64,000 nucleotides of DNA from Thermoanaerobacter wiegelii Rt8.B1 (GTDB lineage: Bacteria > Bacillota > Thermoanaerobacteria > Thermoanaerobacterales > Thermoanaerobacteraceae): the NCBI RefSeq assembly GCF_000147695.2, contig NC_015958.1:846501-910500 (forward strand), in the 5' to 3' direction. A program made the translations under genes and the position numbers. The notes beneath the pieces are model-generated. The model had not been told where the DNA came from, ran no database searches, and saw only the letters and a program-made list of their open reading frames with translations. Below, piece after piece: positions 44,617 through 53,560 of the stretch. How positions within the stretch are numbered: the first letter of the stretch is position 1; each line of letters begins with the position of its first letter.

Positions 44617-45422
44617 GCAGTGGGCTTTACTCTACAGAGCGGAAAGATTACGATAAAACCCTTGATTTGACCAAAGTTAAACCCTATGGAGATACGATGA
44701 ATGATGGAAAAGTTCAATTAAGCTTTACTTTACCTGTACCAGATGGAGAAAAAGCAGTGGAGGCGGCTAAGCAACTAGTAAAGAAGATGGGACTGGAAAA
44801 TCCAATGGTGGTATATCATACACCTTTGGACAAAGATTTTACCTTCTTCATAATATACGGAAGCCTTATTCACACTGTAGACTATACTTCTATACATGTA
44901 GAGACTATAGATATCAAAACTATGACAATGGAAGAAGTCAATAAATACATCAAAGAGCACATAAAGAGGAAAATTGTGGTAGTTGGTGCCACAACAGGAA
45001 CAGATGCCCACACCGTCGGACTGGATGCCATTATGAATATGAAGGGATATGCAGGTCATTATGGGCTTGAGAGGTATGAGATGATAGAAGCCCATAATCT
45101 TGGGAGCCAAGTTCCCAACGAGGAATTTGTTAAAAAGGCGATAGAACTGAAAGCAGACGCGCTTTTGATTTCTCAAACAGTTACACAAAAGGACATTCAC
45201 ATAAAAAATTTGACTCATCTTGTAGAGCTTCTTGAAGCAGAGGGAATAAGAGATAAGGTGTTATTAATATGTGGCGGCCCTAGAATAACTCATGAACTTG
45301 CAAAGGAATTGGGGTATGATGCAGGTTTTGGACCAGGTAAATATGCTGATGATGTGGCGACGTTTATAGTAACTGAAATGGTCAAAAGAGGAATAAAAGG
45401 TTTAAGAGATTTACAAAAGTAG
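44613..45422 (+). CDS. kamE: Lysine 5,6-aminomutase beta subunit (cobalamin and PLP binding)
   Basis: The 269-residue subunit carries the base-off/His-on cobalamin motif D-x-H-x-x-G at residues 131-136 (TDAHTVGLDA) and the PLP lysine at 144 (IMNMKGYAGHYG), both at the positions known for this enzyme. The Rossmann-like domain continues with LLICGGPRITHELAKELGYD and GFGPGKYADDVA. Last gene of the operon, ending on a terminator. Confidence 0.98.
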   Translation: MSSGLYSTERKDYDKTLDLTKVKPYGDTMNDGKVQLSFTLPVPDGEKAVEAAKQLVKKMGLENPMVVYHTPLDKDFTFFIIYGSLIHTVDYTSIHVETIDIKTMTMEEVNKYIKEHIKRKIVVVGATTGTDAHTVGLDAIMNMKGYAGHYGLERYEMIEAHNLGSQVPNEEFVKKAIELKADALLISQTVTQKDIHIKNLTHLVELLEAEGIRDKVLLICGGPRITHELAKELGYDAGFGPGKYADDVATFIVTEMVKRGIKGLRDLQK

Positions 45423-45455
45423 GAGGCTGTTTTTTGCAGCCTCCCTTATTTTTGT
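45422..45455 (+). terminator. Bidirectional terminator between kamE and the permease gene
   Basis: GGAGGCTG pairs with CAGCCTCC around a loop TTTTTTG, followed by CTTATTTTTG. It lies between convergent genes and can end both transcripts. Confidence 0.88.
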
Positions 45456-46825
45456 GTATTTAGCACGCTATGGTATCTGCCATAAGCAAAATATATTATC
45501 AAGCCTACTAACATCCATATTCCAAACCTTGCCCATGTAACCCAAGGTAGACTTGCCATAAGGTATAAGCTGAAAGCCATTGTAAGAGGTGCTACTACCC
45601 AAACAAAAGGAACTCTGAATTTCCTTTCAACATTAGGCATTTTAACTCTTAAGACTAATATTCCTATTGATACAATTACAAATACAGACAGAGTACCTAT
45701 ATTGCAAAGCTCAATAATTATATCAAGTGGCAAAAATCCAGCAATAATAGCTGCTACTACACTTGTAATTATAGTGTTGATATGGGGTGTTCTATATTTG
45801 GGATGAACATGGGAGAAAACTTCTGGTAAAAGCCCATCTCTTGCCATAACCATAAATATTCTTATTTGACCGTAAAGAGTTACAAGGAGTGTGGATATCA
45901 TACCTACGGCAGCACCAGTAGCTACTAATGCAGAACCCCAGTTAATTCCAATGCTCATTAATGCACCTGGGAGAGCATTATCCGGAATAATCTGTTTATA
46001 AGGTACCATACCTACTAAAACGACGGCAACTGAAATATAAAGTGCTAATATTACAATCATTGCCATTACAAGTCCTAACGGTACATTTCGAGTTGGATCT
46101 TTTGTTTCTTCCGCTGCGGTAGATACGGCATCAAACCCTATATATGCAAAGAATATAATAGCTGCAGCAGACATTATGCCTTTCCAACCGTAAGGTGCAA
46201 AAGGTGTTAAATTTGACAATTTTACATGGCTAAAGCCTAAGAACAGGAACAAAAGGATTACCCCTATTTTTAAGAGCACTATAATGTTGTTTGTCATTGC
46301 ACTTTCTCTGACACCAATGTACAAAATCCAAGCGACAAATGCTGTTACTAAAATTGCGGGCAAATCCATTATTCCTCCCGAAATAGGAGGTTTTGTTATA
46401 ATTTCTGGCAAAGTTATACCAAAAGACTTTAAAAGTCCTACAAAAGTACCAGACCATCCAGAAGCTACTGCGCTGGCTGAGACTAAATATTCCAAAAGTA
46501 AGTCCCAACCTATTATCCAAGCGATAATCTCACCAAAGGCAACATAAGAATAAGTGTAAGTACTTCCAGCAACAGGGAACATTGTAACCAATTCGGCGAA
46601 TATAAGGGCAGCTAAAGCAGCAGTTATACCGCCTATAACATAAGAAATTATAACGGCTGGACCAGCTCTTAATGCGCCTTCGCCAGTTGTGACAAAGACA
46701 CCTGTACCTACGACAGAACCTATTGCCAAAGCGGCAAGGTCAATAGCGGTGAGTTTTTTGTTTAAACCTGTCCGTTCAGCTGCTTCCAGCAGCTGGTCTG
46801 CTGATTTTTTTCTAAATAAGTCCAT
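45446..46825 (-). CDS. APC-superfamily amino-acid permease (cationic amino-acid type)
   Basis: A 459-residue protein with twelve predicted membrane helices. The substrate-binding helix 1 motif is AIGSVVGTGVFVTTGEGAL, helix 6 has FFAYIGFDAVSTAAEETKDP. These are typical of the CAT/YfnA branch that takes up cationic or broad amino acids by symport. It converges on the lysine operon, so uptake of lysine is a natural guess, but the specificity cannot be read from the sequence. The start ATG 46825 follows AGGAGGATTTTAG read on the minus strand. Confidence 0.9.
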   Translation of the reverse strand: MDLFRKKSADQLLEAAERTGLNKKLTAIDLAALAIGSVVGTGVFVTTGEGALRAGPAVIISYVIGGITAALAALIFAELVTMFPVAGSTYTYSYVAFGEIIAWIIGWDLLLEYLVSASAVASGWSGTFVGLLKSFGITLPEIITKPPISGGIMDLPAILVTAFVAWILYIGVRESAMTNNIIVLLKIGVILLFLFLGFSHVKLSNLTPFAPYGWKGIMSAAAIIFFAYIGFDAVSTAAEETKDPTRNVPLGLVMAMIVILALYISVAVVLVGMVPYKQIIPDNALPGALMSIGINWGSALVATGAAVGMISTLLVTLYGQIRIFMVMARDGLLPEVFSHVHPKYRTPHINTIITSVVAAIIAGFLPLDIIIELCNIGTLSVFVIVSIGILVLRVKMPNVERKFRVPFVWVVAPLTMAFSLYLMASLPWVTWARFGIWMLVGLIIYFAYGRYHSVLNTQK

Positions 46826-47224
46826 CTAAAATCCTCCTAATCCGAAATTTAAAATCACACGCTTAAATATTTTATCAAAAATTTTGCCTCATGTCTCCAC
46901 ATTTTTGTGAATGTTTTAATGTTATAAAGCTTTAAAAATTTACAGCAATAATTTTTTAATATAACTTAAACTTATGCTTTCACCTTGATGGATTTACTAC
47001 TCCTGCAGGATCGTCACTAAATTCTTTGCTTGTAAAAGCATCGACAATAAAAATTTGCATGAAAAGTCCCCCTTTAACCGTTAATTTGTTTCGAATAATT
47101 ATAATATAACACAATAGCTGAGTTTTTCAAGTTTCCATTTGTATAATCATTTATATAAGAATTAGAAATTATATGTTGAATTTTGTAAAAATAAGAGATA
47201 AAATTATTAAATGGGGGTAGAAAA
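46826..47224. other. Intergenic region with a PhzF remnant
   Basis: Contains the PhzF fragment listed separately and, further right, AAATAAGAGATAAAATTATT near 47190, a weak -10-like region for loaP. No other signal is evident. Confidence 0.4.
46980..47060 (-). pseudogene. N-terminal remnant of a PhzF-family isomerase
   Basis: On the minus strand ATG 47060, behind AAAGGGGGACTTTTC, reads MQIFIVDAFTSKEFSDDPAG then VVNPSR and stops. The opening Q-I-F-x-V-D-A-F-T with N/D-P-A-G is the signature of PhzF epimerase-like proteins (normally about 260-300 residues). Only 26 codons are left. Confidence 0.75.
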
Positions 47225-47767
47225 ATGAAAAAATGGTATGTTATTTTTACTCGAAGTGGTTATGAGAACAAAGTTAAAGATATTATTGAAAATTGCTTTA
47301 AACAAGAGGAAGTGAAATTGCTTATTCCGAAAAGAAAAATTATAGAGAGAGTAAAAGGACAACCAGTGGAAAAAATTAAACTTTTGTTTCCAGGATATGT
47401 TTTTGTAAATGCAGAGATGAGCGATGATTTATATTATAAAATATCTGAAGTTTTAAAAAGAGGTATTTTTCTGAAAGAAGGGAAAAGGCCTGCTTTTGTA
47501 AAAGAAGAAGAGATGAAAATAATTTTGGCTCTTACTAAAAATTCTGATTTAATAGATTTGTCAAAAGGTATAATGGAAGGAGAAAGAGTAAAGATAATTG
47601 AAGGACCATTGAAAGGGTATGAGGGGCTTATTAAGAAAATAGACAAAAGGAAAAAGAGAGCAAAAGTTATGCTTAGTATAGCGGGGGAACTGAAAAGTGT
47701 AGATTTAGCTATTGAAGTAATTGAAAATGTATCTGAGCAGCAAAGGAGTCTGGTTTACGCTTGTTGA
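47225..47767 (+). CDS. loaP: LoaP, NusG-type processive antitermination factor
   Basis: The ATG follows GGGGGTAGAAA. The 180-residue protein has an N-terminal NGN domain (KKWYVIFTRSGYENKVKDII, KLLFPGYVFVNAEM) and a C-terminal KOW domain (EGERVKIIEGPLKGYEGLIK). It is a specialised NusG paralogue, not the housekeeping NusG, which sits beside secE and ribosomal genes. LoaP binds a leader RNA hairpin and lets RNA polymerase pass terminators in long exopolysaccharide operons. It heads precisely such a locus here. A short hairpin-capable stretch lies at 47785-47810, but I cannot confirm it as the LoaP recognition element. Confidence 0.88.
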   Translation: MKKWYVIFTRSGYENKVKDIIENCFKQEEVKLLIPKRKIIERVKGQPVEKIKLLFPGYVFVNAEMSDDLYYKISEVLKRGIFLKEGKRPAFVKEEEMKIILALTKNSDLIDLSKGIMEGERVKIIEGPLKGYEGLIKKIDKRKKRAKVMLSIAGELKSVDLAIEVIENVSEQQRSLVYAC

Positions 47768-47874
47768 TATATTTGTGGAAAGTCAAGAAACAATTTTGTG
47801 AAGATTGTGTATTGAGGATTTTCAGTATTATCTATATAATTAAATTGTATGACATAAAAAGGAGGTTGAGACAA

Positions 47875-49242
47875 ATGAAGTTGAATGAAAACATGTTTAG
47901 GATGTATGATATTAGAGGGGTGTGGGGTGAAGATTTAACTGCTGAGACCGCAGAAATAATAGGAAAGGCTTTTGGTACATATGTGAGACAAAAAGGAATT
48001 AAGGATGTGCTGGTAGGCAGAGATAATAGATTATCATCAAGGCCTATACGAGATGCTTTGATTAAAGGACTTACTTCTACAGGCTGTGATGTATTAGATG
48101 TAGGGGTTTTGACAACTCCAGCTTTTTACTATTCTAATGTCCTGTACAATTATCAAGCAGGGATGATGATTACTGCAAGCCACAATCCGCCACAATTTAA
48201 TGGTTTCAAAGTTATGGTAGGACCTTCTACTATTTATGGCGATGAACTTAAAAAACTATACTATATAGCAGAAAAAGGCGAATTTGAAAAAGGTACAGGG
48301 AATGTGAAGTATGCTTATCCTATTAATTCGTATATTAACATGATAAAAGAAAAGGTTAAATTAGGTGACAGAAAGCTTAAAGTTGTTGTCGATTGTGGGA
48401 ATGGCACAGGTTCATATTTTTATCCTGATGTTATATATAACTTAGGTTGTGAAGTATATCCTCTCTATTGTGAATCTGATCCTACATTTCCAAACCATTT
48501 CCCAGATCCAGTAAAAGAAGAAAATTTAAAAGATTTAATTGAAGAAGTAAAAAGAGTGAAGGCTGATTTGGGTATAGCTTTTGATGGTGACGGTGATAGA
48601 ATTGGCGTTGTGGATGATAAGGGGAATATAATTTGGGGAGATATGTTGATGATTCTTTATTGGAGAGAAATAATGAAAAAACATCCCGGTGCCGATGCCA
48701 TTGTAGAAGTGAAATGTTCTCAGGCATTAGTAGAAGAAATTGAGAGATTGGGAGGCAAGCCTATCTTCTTCAAAACAGGACATTCCCTCATAAAAGCAAA
48801 AATGAAAGAATTAGGTACTGTGTTTACAGGAGAAATGTCTGGTCATATGTTTTTTGCAGATGAGTACTATGGATTTGATGATGCGGCATATGCTGCGGCA
48901 AGGCTACTTAGAATACTCTCTAACACAGATAAATCTTTGTCTGAGCTTTTAGCTGATGTCCCTAAATATCCTGCAACACCTGAAATAAGGTTAGAATGTG
49001 ACGATGAGAAAAAATTTGATGTGGTAAAAGGTGTGACTGAGTACTTTAAAGAAAAAGGATACGACATTATAGATGTTGATGGCGCAAGAGTGTTGTTTGA
49101 CGAAGGATGGGGACTGGTTAGAGCTTCTAACACAGGACCAGAGCTTATTGTGAGATGTGAGGCAAAGACAGAAGAGAAACTTGAAGCAATTAAAAAAGAG
49201 CTTTCAGAAGCTTTAGCTAAATTTGGTGTGAAATTTAAATAA
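47875..49242 (+). CDS. Phosphomannomutase/phosphoglucomutase
   Basis: ATG 47875 behind AAGGAGGTTGAG; the frame upstream is only read-through. The 455-residue enzyme swaps phosphate between C1 and C6 of mannose or glucose. The phosphoserine loop TASHNPPQFNGFK, the metal loop FDGDGDRIGVVD, the sugar loop GEMSGH and the phosphate loop RASNTGPELIVRCEA are all present. It supplies mannose- or glucose-1-phosphate for the polysaccharide; the next gene uses the latter. Confidence 0.94.
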   Translation: MKLNENMFRMYDIRGVWGEDLTAETAEIIGKAFGTYVRQKGIKDVLVGRDNRLSSRPIRDALIKGLTSTGCDVLDVGVLTTPAFYYSNVLYNYQAGMMITASHNPPQFNGFKVMVGPSTIYGDELKKLYYIAEKGEFEKGTGNVKYAYPINSYINMIKEKVKLGDRKLKVVVDCGNGTGSYFYPDVIYNLGCEVYPLYCESDPTFPNHFPDPVKEENLKDLIEEVKRVKADLGIAFDGDGDRIGVVDDKGNIIWGDMLMILYWREIMKKHPGADAIVEVKCSQALVEEIERLGGKPIFFKTGHSLIKAKMKELGTVFTGEMSGHMFFADEYYGFDDAAYAAARLLRILSNTDKSLSELLADVPKYPATPEIRLECDDEKKFDVVKGVTEYFKEKGYDIIDVDGARVLFDEGWGLVRASNTGPELIVRCEAKTEEKLEAIKKELSEALAKFGVKFK

Positions 49243-49272
49243 GCTGTAAAACTTACATGGGAGGAAAAAACA

Positions 49273-50181
49273 GTGAAAATAAAAAAGGCGATAATTCCAG
49301 CTGCAGGCCTTGGTACCAGGTTTTTACCTGCTACCAAGGCTCAGCCTAAAGAGATGCTTCCAATTGTGGACAAACCCACTATTCAGTACATAGTTGAAGA
49401 AGCGATACAGTCGGGGATAGAGGACATTCTTATAATAACTGGCAGAAATAAAAGAGCAATAGAAGACCATTTTGATAAATCTGTGGAGTTGGAGCTGGAG
49501 TTAAAAAAGAAAAAGAAGGAAAGCCTTTTACACCTTGTAGAAGATATTAGCAATATGGTAAACATTCACTATATAAGGCAAAAGGAACCAAAAGGTTTAG
49601 GACATGCTATATACTGTGCGAGAGCATTTGTGGGCAATGAACCCTTTGCTGTTCTTTTAGGGGATGATATAGTAGATGCGGAAGTCCCTGTTTTAAAGCA
49701 GATGATAGAACAATACGAAAGGTACAACTGTTCTATTATTGGGGTACAAGAAGTGCCGTATGAGGATGTAGATAAATATGGTATTGTTGATTCTACACCT
49801 ATTGAGGACAGATTGTATAAGGTGAATAATCTCGTAGAAAAGCCTAAAAAAGAAGAAGCTCCATCAAATATAGCTATTCTGGGAAGATATATAATAACGC
49901 CAAGAATATTTGAAATATTAGAAAACACGCCACCAGGAACAGGTGGGGAGATACAGCTTACAGATGCTTTAAAAACTCTTTTAAATTATGAAGCAATTTA
50001 CGCCTATAATTTTATTGGCAAGAGATATGATGTAGGGGATAAATTAGGTTACCTTATGGCAACTGTTGAGTATGCTCTGAAAAGAGAGGACTTAAGGGAA
50101 CCTTTTAAGAGGTATTTATTAGAACTTGTTGACAATTTAACAGCTATCGAAAAGGAGGCTGCGGTTACAAAAGTAAAATAG
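49273..50181 (+). CDS. galU: UTP-glucose-1-phosphate uridylyltransferase
   Basis: GTG 49273 follows GGGAGGAAAAAACA. The 302-residue nucleotidyltransferase makes UDP-glucose. The nucleotide loop [20 protein letters not shown] and [13 protein letters not shown], the metal Asp in [10 protein letters not shown], and [11 protein letters not shown] are standard for GalU. It lies 30 bases after the mutase that provides its substrate and shortly ahead of the chain-length genes. Confidence 0.96.
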   Translation: MKIKKAIIPAAGLGTRFLPATKAQPKEMLPIVDKPTIQYIVEEAIQSGIEDILIITGRNKRAIEDHFDKSVELELELKKKKKESLLHLVEDISNMVNIHYIRQKEPKGLGHAIYCARAFVGNEPFAVLLGDDIVDAEVPVLKQMIEQYERYNCSIIGVQEVPYEDVDKYGIVDSTPIEDRLYKVNNLVEKPKKEEAPSNIAILGRYIITPRIFEILENTPPGTGGEIQLTDALKTLLNYEAIYAYNFIGKRYDVGDKLGYLMATVEYALKREDLREPFKRYLLELVDNLTAIEKEAAVTKVK

Positions 50182-50259
50182 CAAAAAAGTTTAAAAAGAA
50201 CTGAATTTTGCTTTTATAGCGAATTGTATACAAAGGAAAAGATAAAAGGGGGTTTAAAA

Positions 50260-50943
50260 ATGGCAGAAGAGGAAATTGATTTGCGCGAAATTTTCCTGAT
50301 TATGAGAAAAAGGGCAAAAGTGATAGTAATTATTACCCTTTTAGCTATGATAGTGAGCGGGATTTTTTCATATTTCATTGCTACTCCTGTGTATAAGGCG
50401 AGTACTTCTTTGATAGTCAGCAGAACACAAAGTTCTGTGCTTACCAATAGCCAGATACAAGTTCAAGATATACAAACTAGTAGGATGTTAGCTGCCACTT
50501 ATAGTGAAATTGTTAAAAGTAGGAGGGTTCTGCAGCCAGTAATTGAGAGACTGAGGTTACCTCTAACAGTTGACCAATTAAAAAATAGTGTTGATGTAGC
50601 AGCTAAAGATAACACAGAGATTATTGAGATAAGCGTAGAAAATAGTGATCCTAGTAAAGCAGCAGAAATGGCAAATGCCATTGCAGATTCGTTTATGGAA
50701 AATATTGTAAAAATAATGAAAATTGATAATGTGCAGGTAATTGATAAAGCTATTCCACCAACCTCTAAAATTAGCCCGAAAACAAGTTTGAATATTGCAG
50801 TAGCAGCTATTTTAGGCCTTATGGTAAGCATTTTTGTTGTATTTTTATTGGAATATATGGACAGGACTATAAAAAGCCCAGAAGATATAAAGAAGTACTT
50901 GGACTTACCTGTATTAGGTGTCATTCCCGAAATAAAAAATTAA
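50260..50943 (+). CDS. Wzz/YveK-type polysaccharide co-polymerase (kinase activator)
   Basis: ATG 50260 behind AAAGGGGGT; the upstream frame has no start signal. The 228-residue protein has two transmembrane helices (about residues 22-42 and 175-197) around an extracellular domain, with the family motif PxxP-like stretch AIPPTSKISPKTSLNIAVAA just before the second helix. It sets polysaccharide chain length and its cytoplasmic tail activates the tyrosine kinase encoded next. Confidence 0.9.
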   Translation: MAEEEIDLREIFLIMRKRAKVIVIITLLAMIVSGIFSYFIATPVYKASTSLIVSRTQSSVLTNSQIQVQDIQTSRMLAATYSEIVKSRRVLQPVIERLRLPLTVDQLKNSVDVAAKDNTEIIEISVENSDPSKAAEMANAIADSFMENIVKIMKIDNVQVIDKAIPPTSKISPKTSLNIAVAAILGLMVSIFVVFLLEYMDRTIKSPEDIKKYLDLPVLGVIPEIKN

Positions 50944-50967
50944 ATTTAGGTAAGGATGTGAAAATGA

Positions 50968-51681
50968 ATGGTAGCAGCAAGAAATCTAATTGTAGCAGAT
51001 CCAAAATCGCCTTTTGCTGAGGCTTTTCGTGCTTTAAGAACTAATTTGCAATTTACAAGTGTAGATAAAAAAGTTAAAAGTATATTAATTACCAGTTCAC
51101 TACCTAATGAGGGAAAGAGTACTGTTGTTAAAAACTTAGCTTATTCTGTAGCTTTGACAGGAAGTAAAGTTATTGTAATAGATGCAGATTTAAGGAATCC
51201 CACAGTTCATAAAACTTTTAATTTGCCTAATAGTAGAGGCTTAACAAATTTATTGATAGATGAAGGGGACTATGAGGCTTATTTAAATATAGATAACAGC
51301 TACAATAATTTACATATATTAACTTCCGGACCGATTCCACCTAATCCAGCAGAGTTATTGGGTTCGAATAAAATGAAAAAATTATTAAGTAATATTCAAA
51401 AAGATTACGACTATGTATTTATAGATAGTCCTCCTGTTGTAACTGTTACAGATGCAGTAGTATTAGCGCCAGTGGTTGACGGAGTAATACTTGTTATACA
51501 AGCTGGGAAAACAGAAATTGAAGCAATCAGCCGAGCAAAAGAAATTTTAGAAAGTGTAAAAGCTAATATTCTTGGGGTTGTACTAAATAGAGTAAAAGAA
51601 AGCCATAGAGGATACTACTATTACTATTATTATTATTATGATGATAATAAACCACAACATAAGAAAAGAAGGAAAAGATAA
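50968..51681 (+). CDS. CpsD/YwqD-type bacterial tyrosine kinase
   Basis: A 237-residue BY-kinase. Walker A is SSLPNEGKSTV, Walker A' VIVIDADLRNPTVH, Walker B DYVFIDSPPVV. The C-terminus has an autophosphorylation tail of nine consecutive tyrosines followed by basic residues. The kinase phosphorylates itself and other proteins and controls polysaccharide export with its Wzz-like partner upstream. It overlaps the phosphatase gene by one base. Confidence 0.94.
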   Translation: MVAARNLIVADPKSPFAEAFRALRTNLQFTSVDKKVKSILITSSLPNEGKSTVVKNLAYSVALTGSKVIVIDADLRNPTVHKTFNLPNSRGLTNLLIDEGDYEAYLNIDNSYNNLHILTSGPIPPNPAELLGSNKMKKLLSNIQKDYDYVFIDSPPVVTVTDAVVLAPVVDGVILVIQAGKTEIEAISRAKEILESVKANILGVVLNRVKESHRGYYYYYYYYYDDNKPQHKKRRKR

Positions 51682-52460
51682 TGGTGGACATACATTGTCA
51701 TATATTACCTAACCTTGATGATGGTGCTGAGTCCTTGGACATTTCGAAGGAAATGGCACTTATTGCAGTACAAGATGGTATAAAGTCAATTGTAGCGACA
51801 CCTCATTATATAGAATATGAGCATGAAATATCAAAAGAGAGTATTTTAAATACTTGTCAGCAGGTAAATGAGTTTTTAATTCAAAAGCGCATAGATTTAA
51901 AGATAATTCCAGGGTGTGAAGCTTTTGTTTCTCCTACATTAGTGAAAAGTTATAAAAAAGGGGAAGTTATGTCAATAAATGATATGGGTAAATATATTTT
52001 GATAGAATTACCAGTAGCTAGTTATCCGGAATACATAGAGGATGTAATATTTGACTTTAAGGTGATAGAAGTTACTCCTATTATAGCTCACATAGAAAGA
52101 TATTCATATGTTAAAGGAGATTTTGATATAATATACAGGTTAATTAACGAAGGAGCGCTTATGCAAATTAATTCTACAAGCATTACAGGCTTGTTTGGAG
52201 ATGAGATAAGGTATAAGTCATTAGAGCTTATAAAACACAATATGGTGCATTTTATAGCTTCTGATGCTCATACAACAAGGGGGAGAGCGCCTAAGATATC
52301 AAAAGCTTTAGAGACTTTAAAAAAAGAAGGAATTGAAGATGCCTACATAGACTATTTGATTAGTAACAGTCAAAAAGTGATTAATGGCGAAGATATTGAA
52401 GTGATAGAACCAATAAAAAAGAAACTAAGTTGGTTTCACAAAATAAAGAGACGCTTCTAG
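51681..52460 (+). CDS. YwqE/CpsB-type PHP-fold tyrosine phosphatase
   Basis: A 259-residue manganese-dependent phosphatase of the PHP family. Metal ligands are seen in VDIHCHILPNLDDGAE, ATPHYIEYEHE, IAHIERYSY and IASDAHTTRGR. It removes phosphate from the tyrosine tail of the kinase encoded just before. End of the exopolysaccharide leader genes; no glycosyltransferase or flippase follows in this window, so the locus is short or continues elsewhere. Confidence 0.93.
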   Translation: MVDIHCHILPNLDDGAESLDISKEMALIAVQDGIKSIVATPHYIEYEHEISKESILNTCQQVNEFLIQKRIDLKIIPGCEAFVSPTLVKSYKKGEVMSINDMGKYILIELPVASYPEYIEDVIFDFKVIEVTPIIAHIERYSYVKGDFDIIYRLINEGALMQINSTSITGLFGDEIRYKSLELIKHNMVHFIASDAHTTRGRAPKISKALETLKKEGIEDAYIDYLISNSQKVINGEDIEVIEPIKKKLSWFHKIKRRF

Positions 52461-52477
52461 CTGCGTCTCTTTATTTT
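52441..52477 (+). terminator. Bidirectional terminator between the phosphatase and LCP genes
   Basis: AAATAAAGAGACGC (52441-52454) pairs perfectly with GCGTCTCTTTATTT (52463-52476). Both ends run into T or A tracts. The stem covers the ends of both convergent genes. Confidence 0.88.
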
Positions 52478-53382
52478 GTGAATTCTTGAAGCACCTCGTT
52501 TAATTTTTCTATATCTGGTTTCCAATAACTTATTCCATTTAAATCATAAAAGTCTCCTGGCACTGTGAATTTTTCTATCGAATCTGGTGATACGTCTTTA
52601 ACGAAGTATATTAAGGCAAGTATTTGCTCATAATTGAGATTAGTGTACAACTTTCCTTTAAAAGTATTGTATAAATTTATATAAGTAGAAACATCTTTTG
52701 CTTTACTCTTAAGCTGGCTAGCAAAGGCAATTATAAACTTTTGTTGCCTTTTAACTCTGTTTATATCTCCCATGGGGTCATATCTCCATCTTACATACTG
52801 ATAAGCCTTTTGCCCATCCAAAATTTGGTATCCTTTATCTAGGTTGGCTCCATGGCTATGCATGTTTACTTCTACATCGAGAGGTACACCACCGATTGCG
52901 TCTACAATATCTGGTATTGTTTGCATGTCTATTGAAATGTAATAAGGCACATTGATACCTAAAAAATCACTTATGGTTTTTAAGCTAAGAGCATAACCTT
53001 TTTCTCCCATACCGCCATATACATATGCAGCATTTATTTTGTCTTTATAAAATCCGGGAATATCTACATATGTATCTCGCGGAATAGAAAGAACTTTTAC
53101 GACTTTACCATTAAAATCAATTGAAAATATCATTATAGTATCAGTCCTAAAATTTCCTATGGTGTGTACTCTTTCATCATCTTTGTCTAAGCCTAAAAAG
53201 GCAATATATATTTTACTTTTAGATAATGCCTGTTCAGAATTGGAAATATTATTTTTGTTATCATTATTAAATGCAGATTCTGGATGTTTTGTTATATGGA
53301 TGTATTTATAATATACAAAAAAGGCACATGAAGCTATAATAGCTACTATTAAAAAGAAAATAAACCATTTTCTTTTTTTCAT
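52471..53382 (-). CDS. LytR-CpsA-Psr (LCP) family transferase
   Basis: A 303-residue protein with one N-terminal transmembrane helix (about residues 7-25) and an extracellular LCP domain. Conserved parts are GNFRTDTIMIFSIDFNGKVV, LSIPRDTYVDIPGF, KINAAYVYGG and YQYVRWRYDPMGDINRVKRQ with the arginines that bind the polyprenyl pyrophosphate. LCP enzymes attach secondary polymers or capsule to peptidoglycan, which fits the facing exopolysaccharide genes. Confidence 0.93.
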   Translation of the reverse strand: MKKRKWFIFFLIVAIIASCAFFVYYKYIHITKHPESAFNNDNKNNISNSEQALSKSKIYIAFLGLDKDDERVHTIGNFRTDTIMIFSIDFNGKVVKVLSIPRDTYVDIPGFYKDKINAAYVYGGMGEKGYALSLKTISDFLGINVPYYISIDMQTIPDIVDAIGGVPLDVEVNMHSHGANLDKGYQILDGQKAYQYVRWRYDPMGDINRVKRQQKFIIAFASQLKSKAKDVSTYINLYNTFKGKLYTNLNYEQILALIYFVKDVSPDSIEKFTVPGDFYDLNGISYWKPDIEKLNEVLQEFTK

Positions 53383-53560
53383 TTGTTTTCACCCTGTTGC
53401 TTGTGTATAAAAAATGTAACGTATTATTAGAATATTTTGTTATGGCACAACTATTATTTTAACTCATTTTATGATAAAAAGTAAATAGTTTTTTACAAAA
53501 GAATAATATTTTTTCTCCCGCCAAAAATATATTTAAAATAGAAAGAAAGGTGGGATTTTT

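Noticed and set aside
47225-47767. Housekeeping NusG
   Set aside because: The position at the head of polysaccharide genes, away from secE and ribosomal protein genes, and the sequence type fit LoaP.
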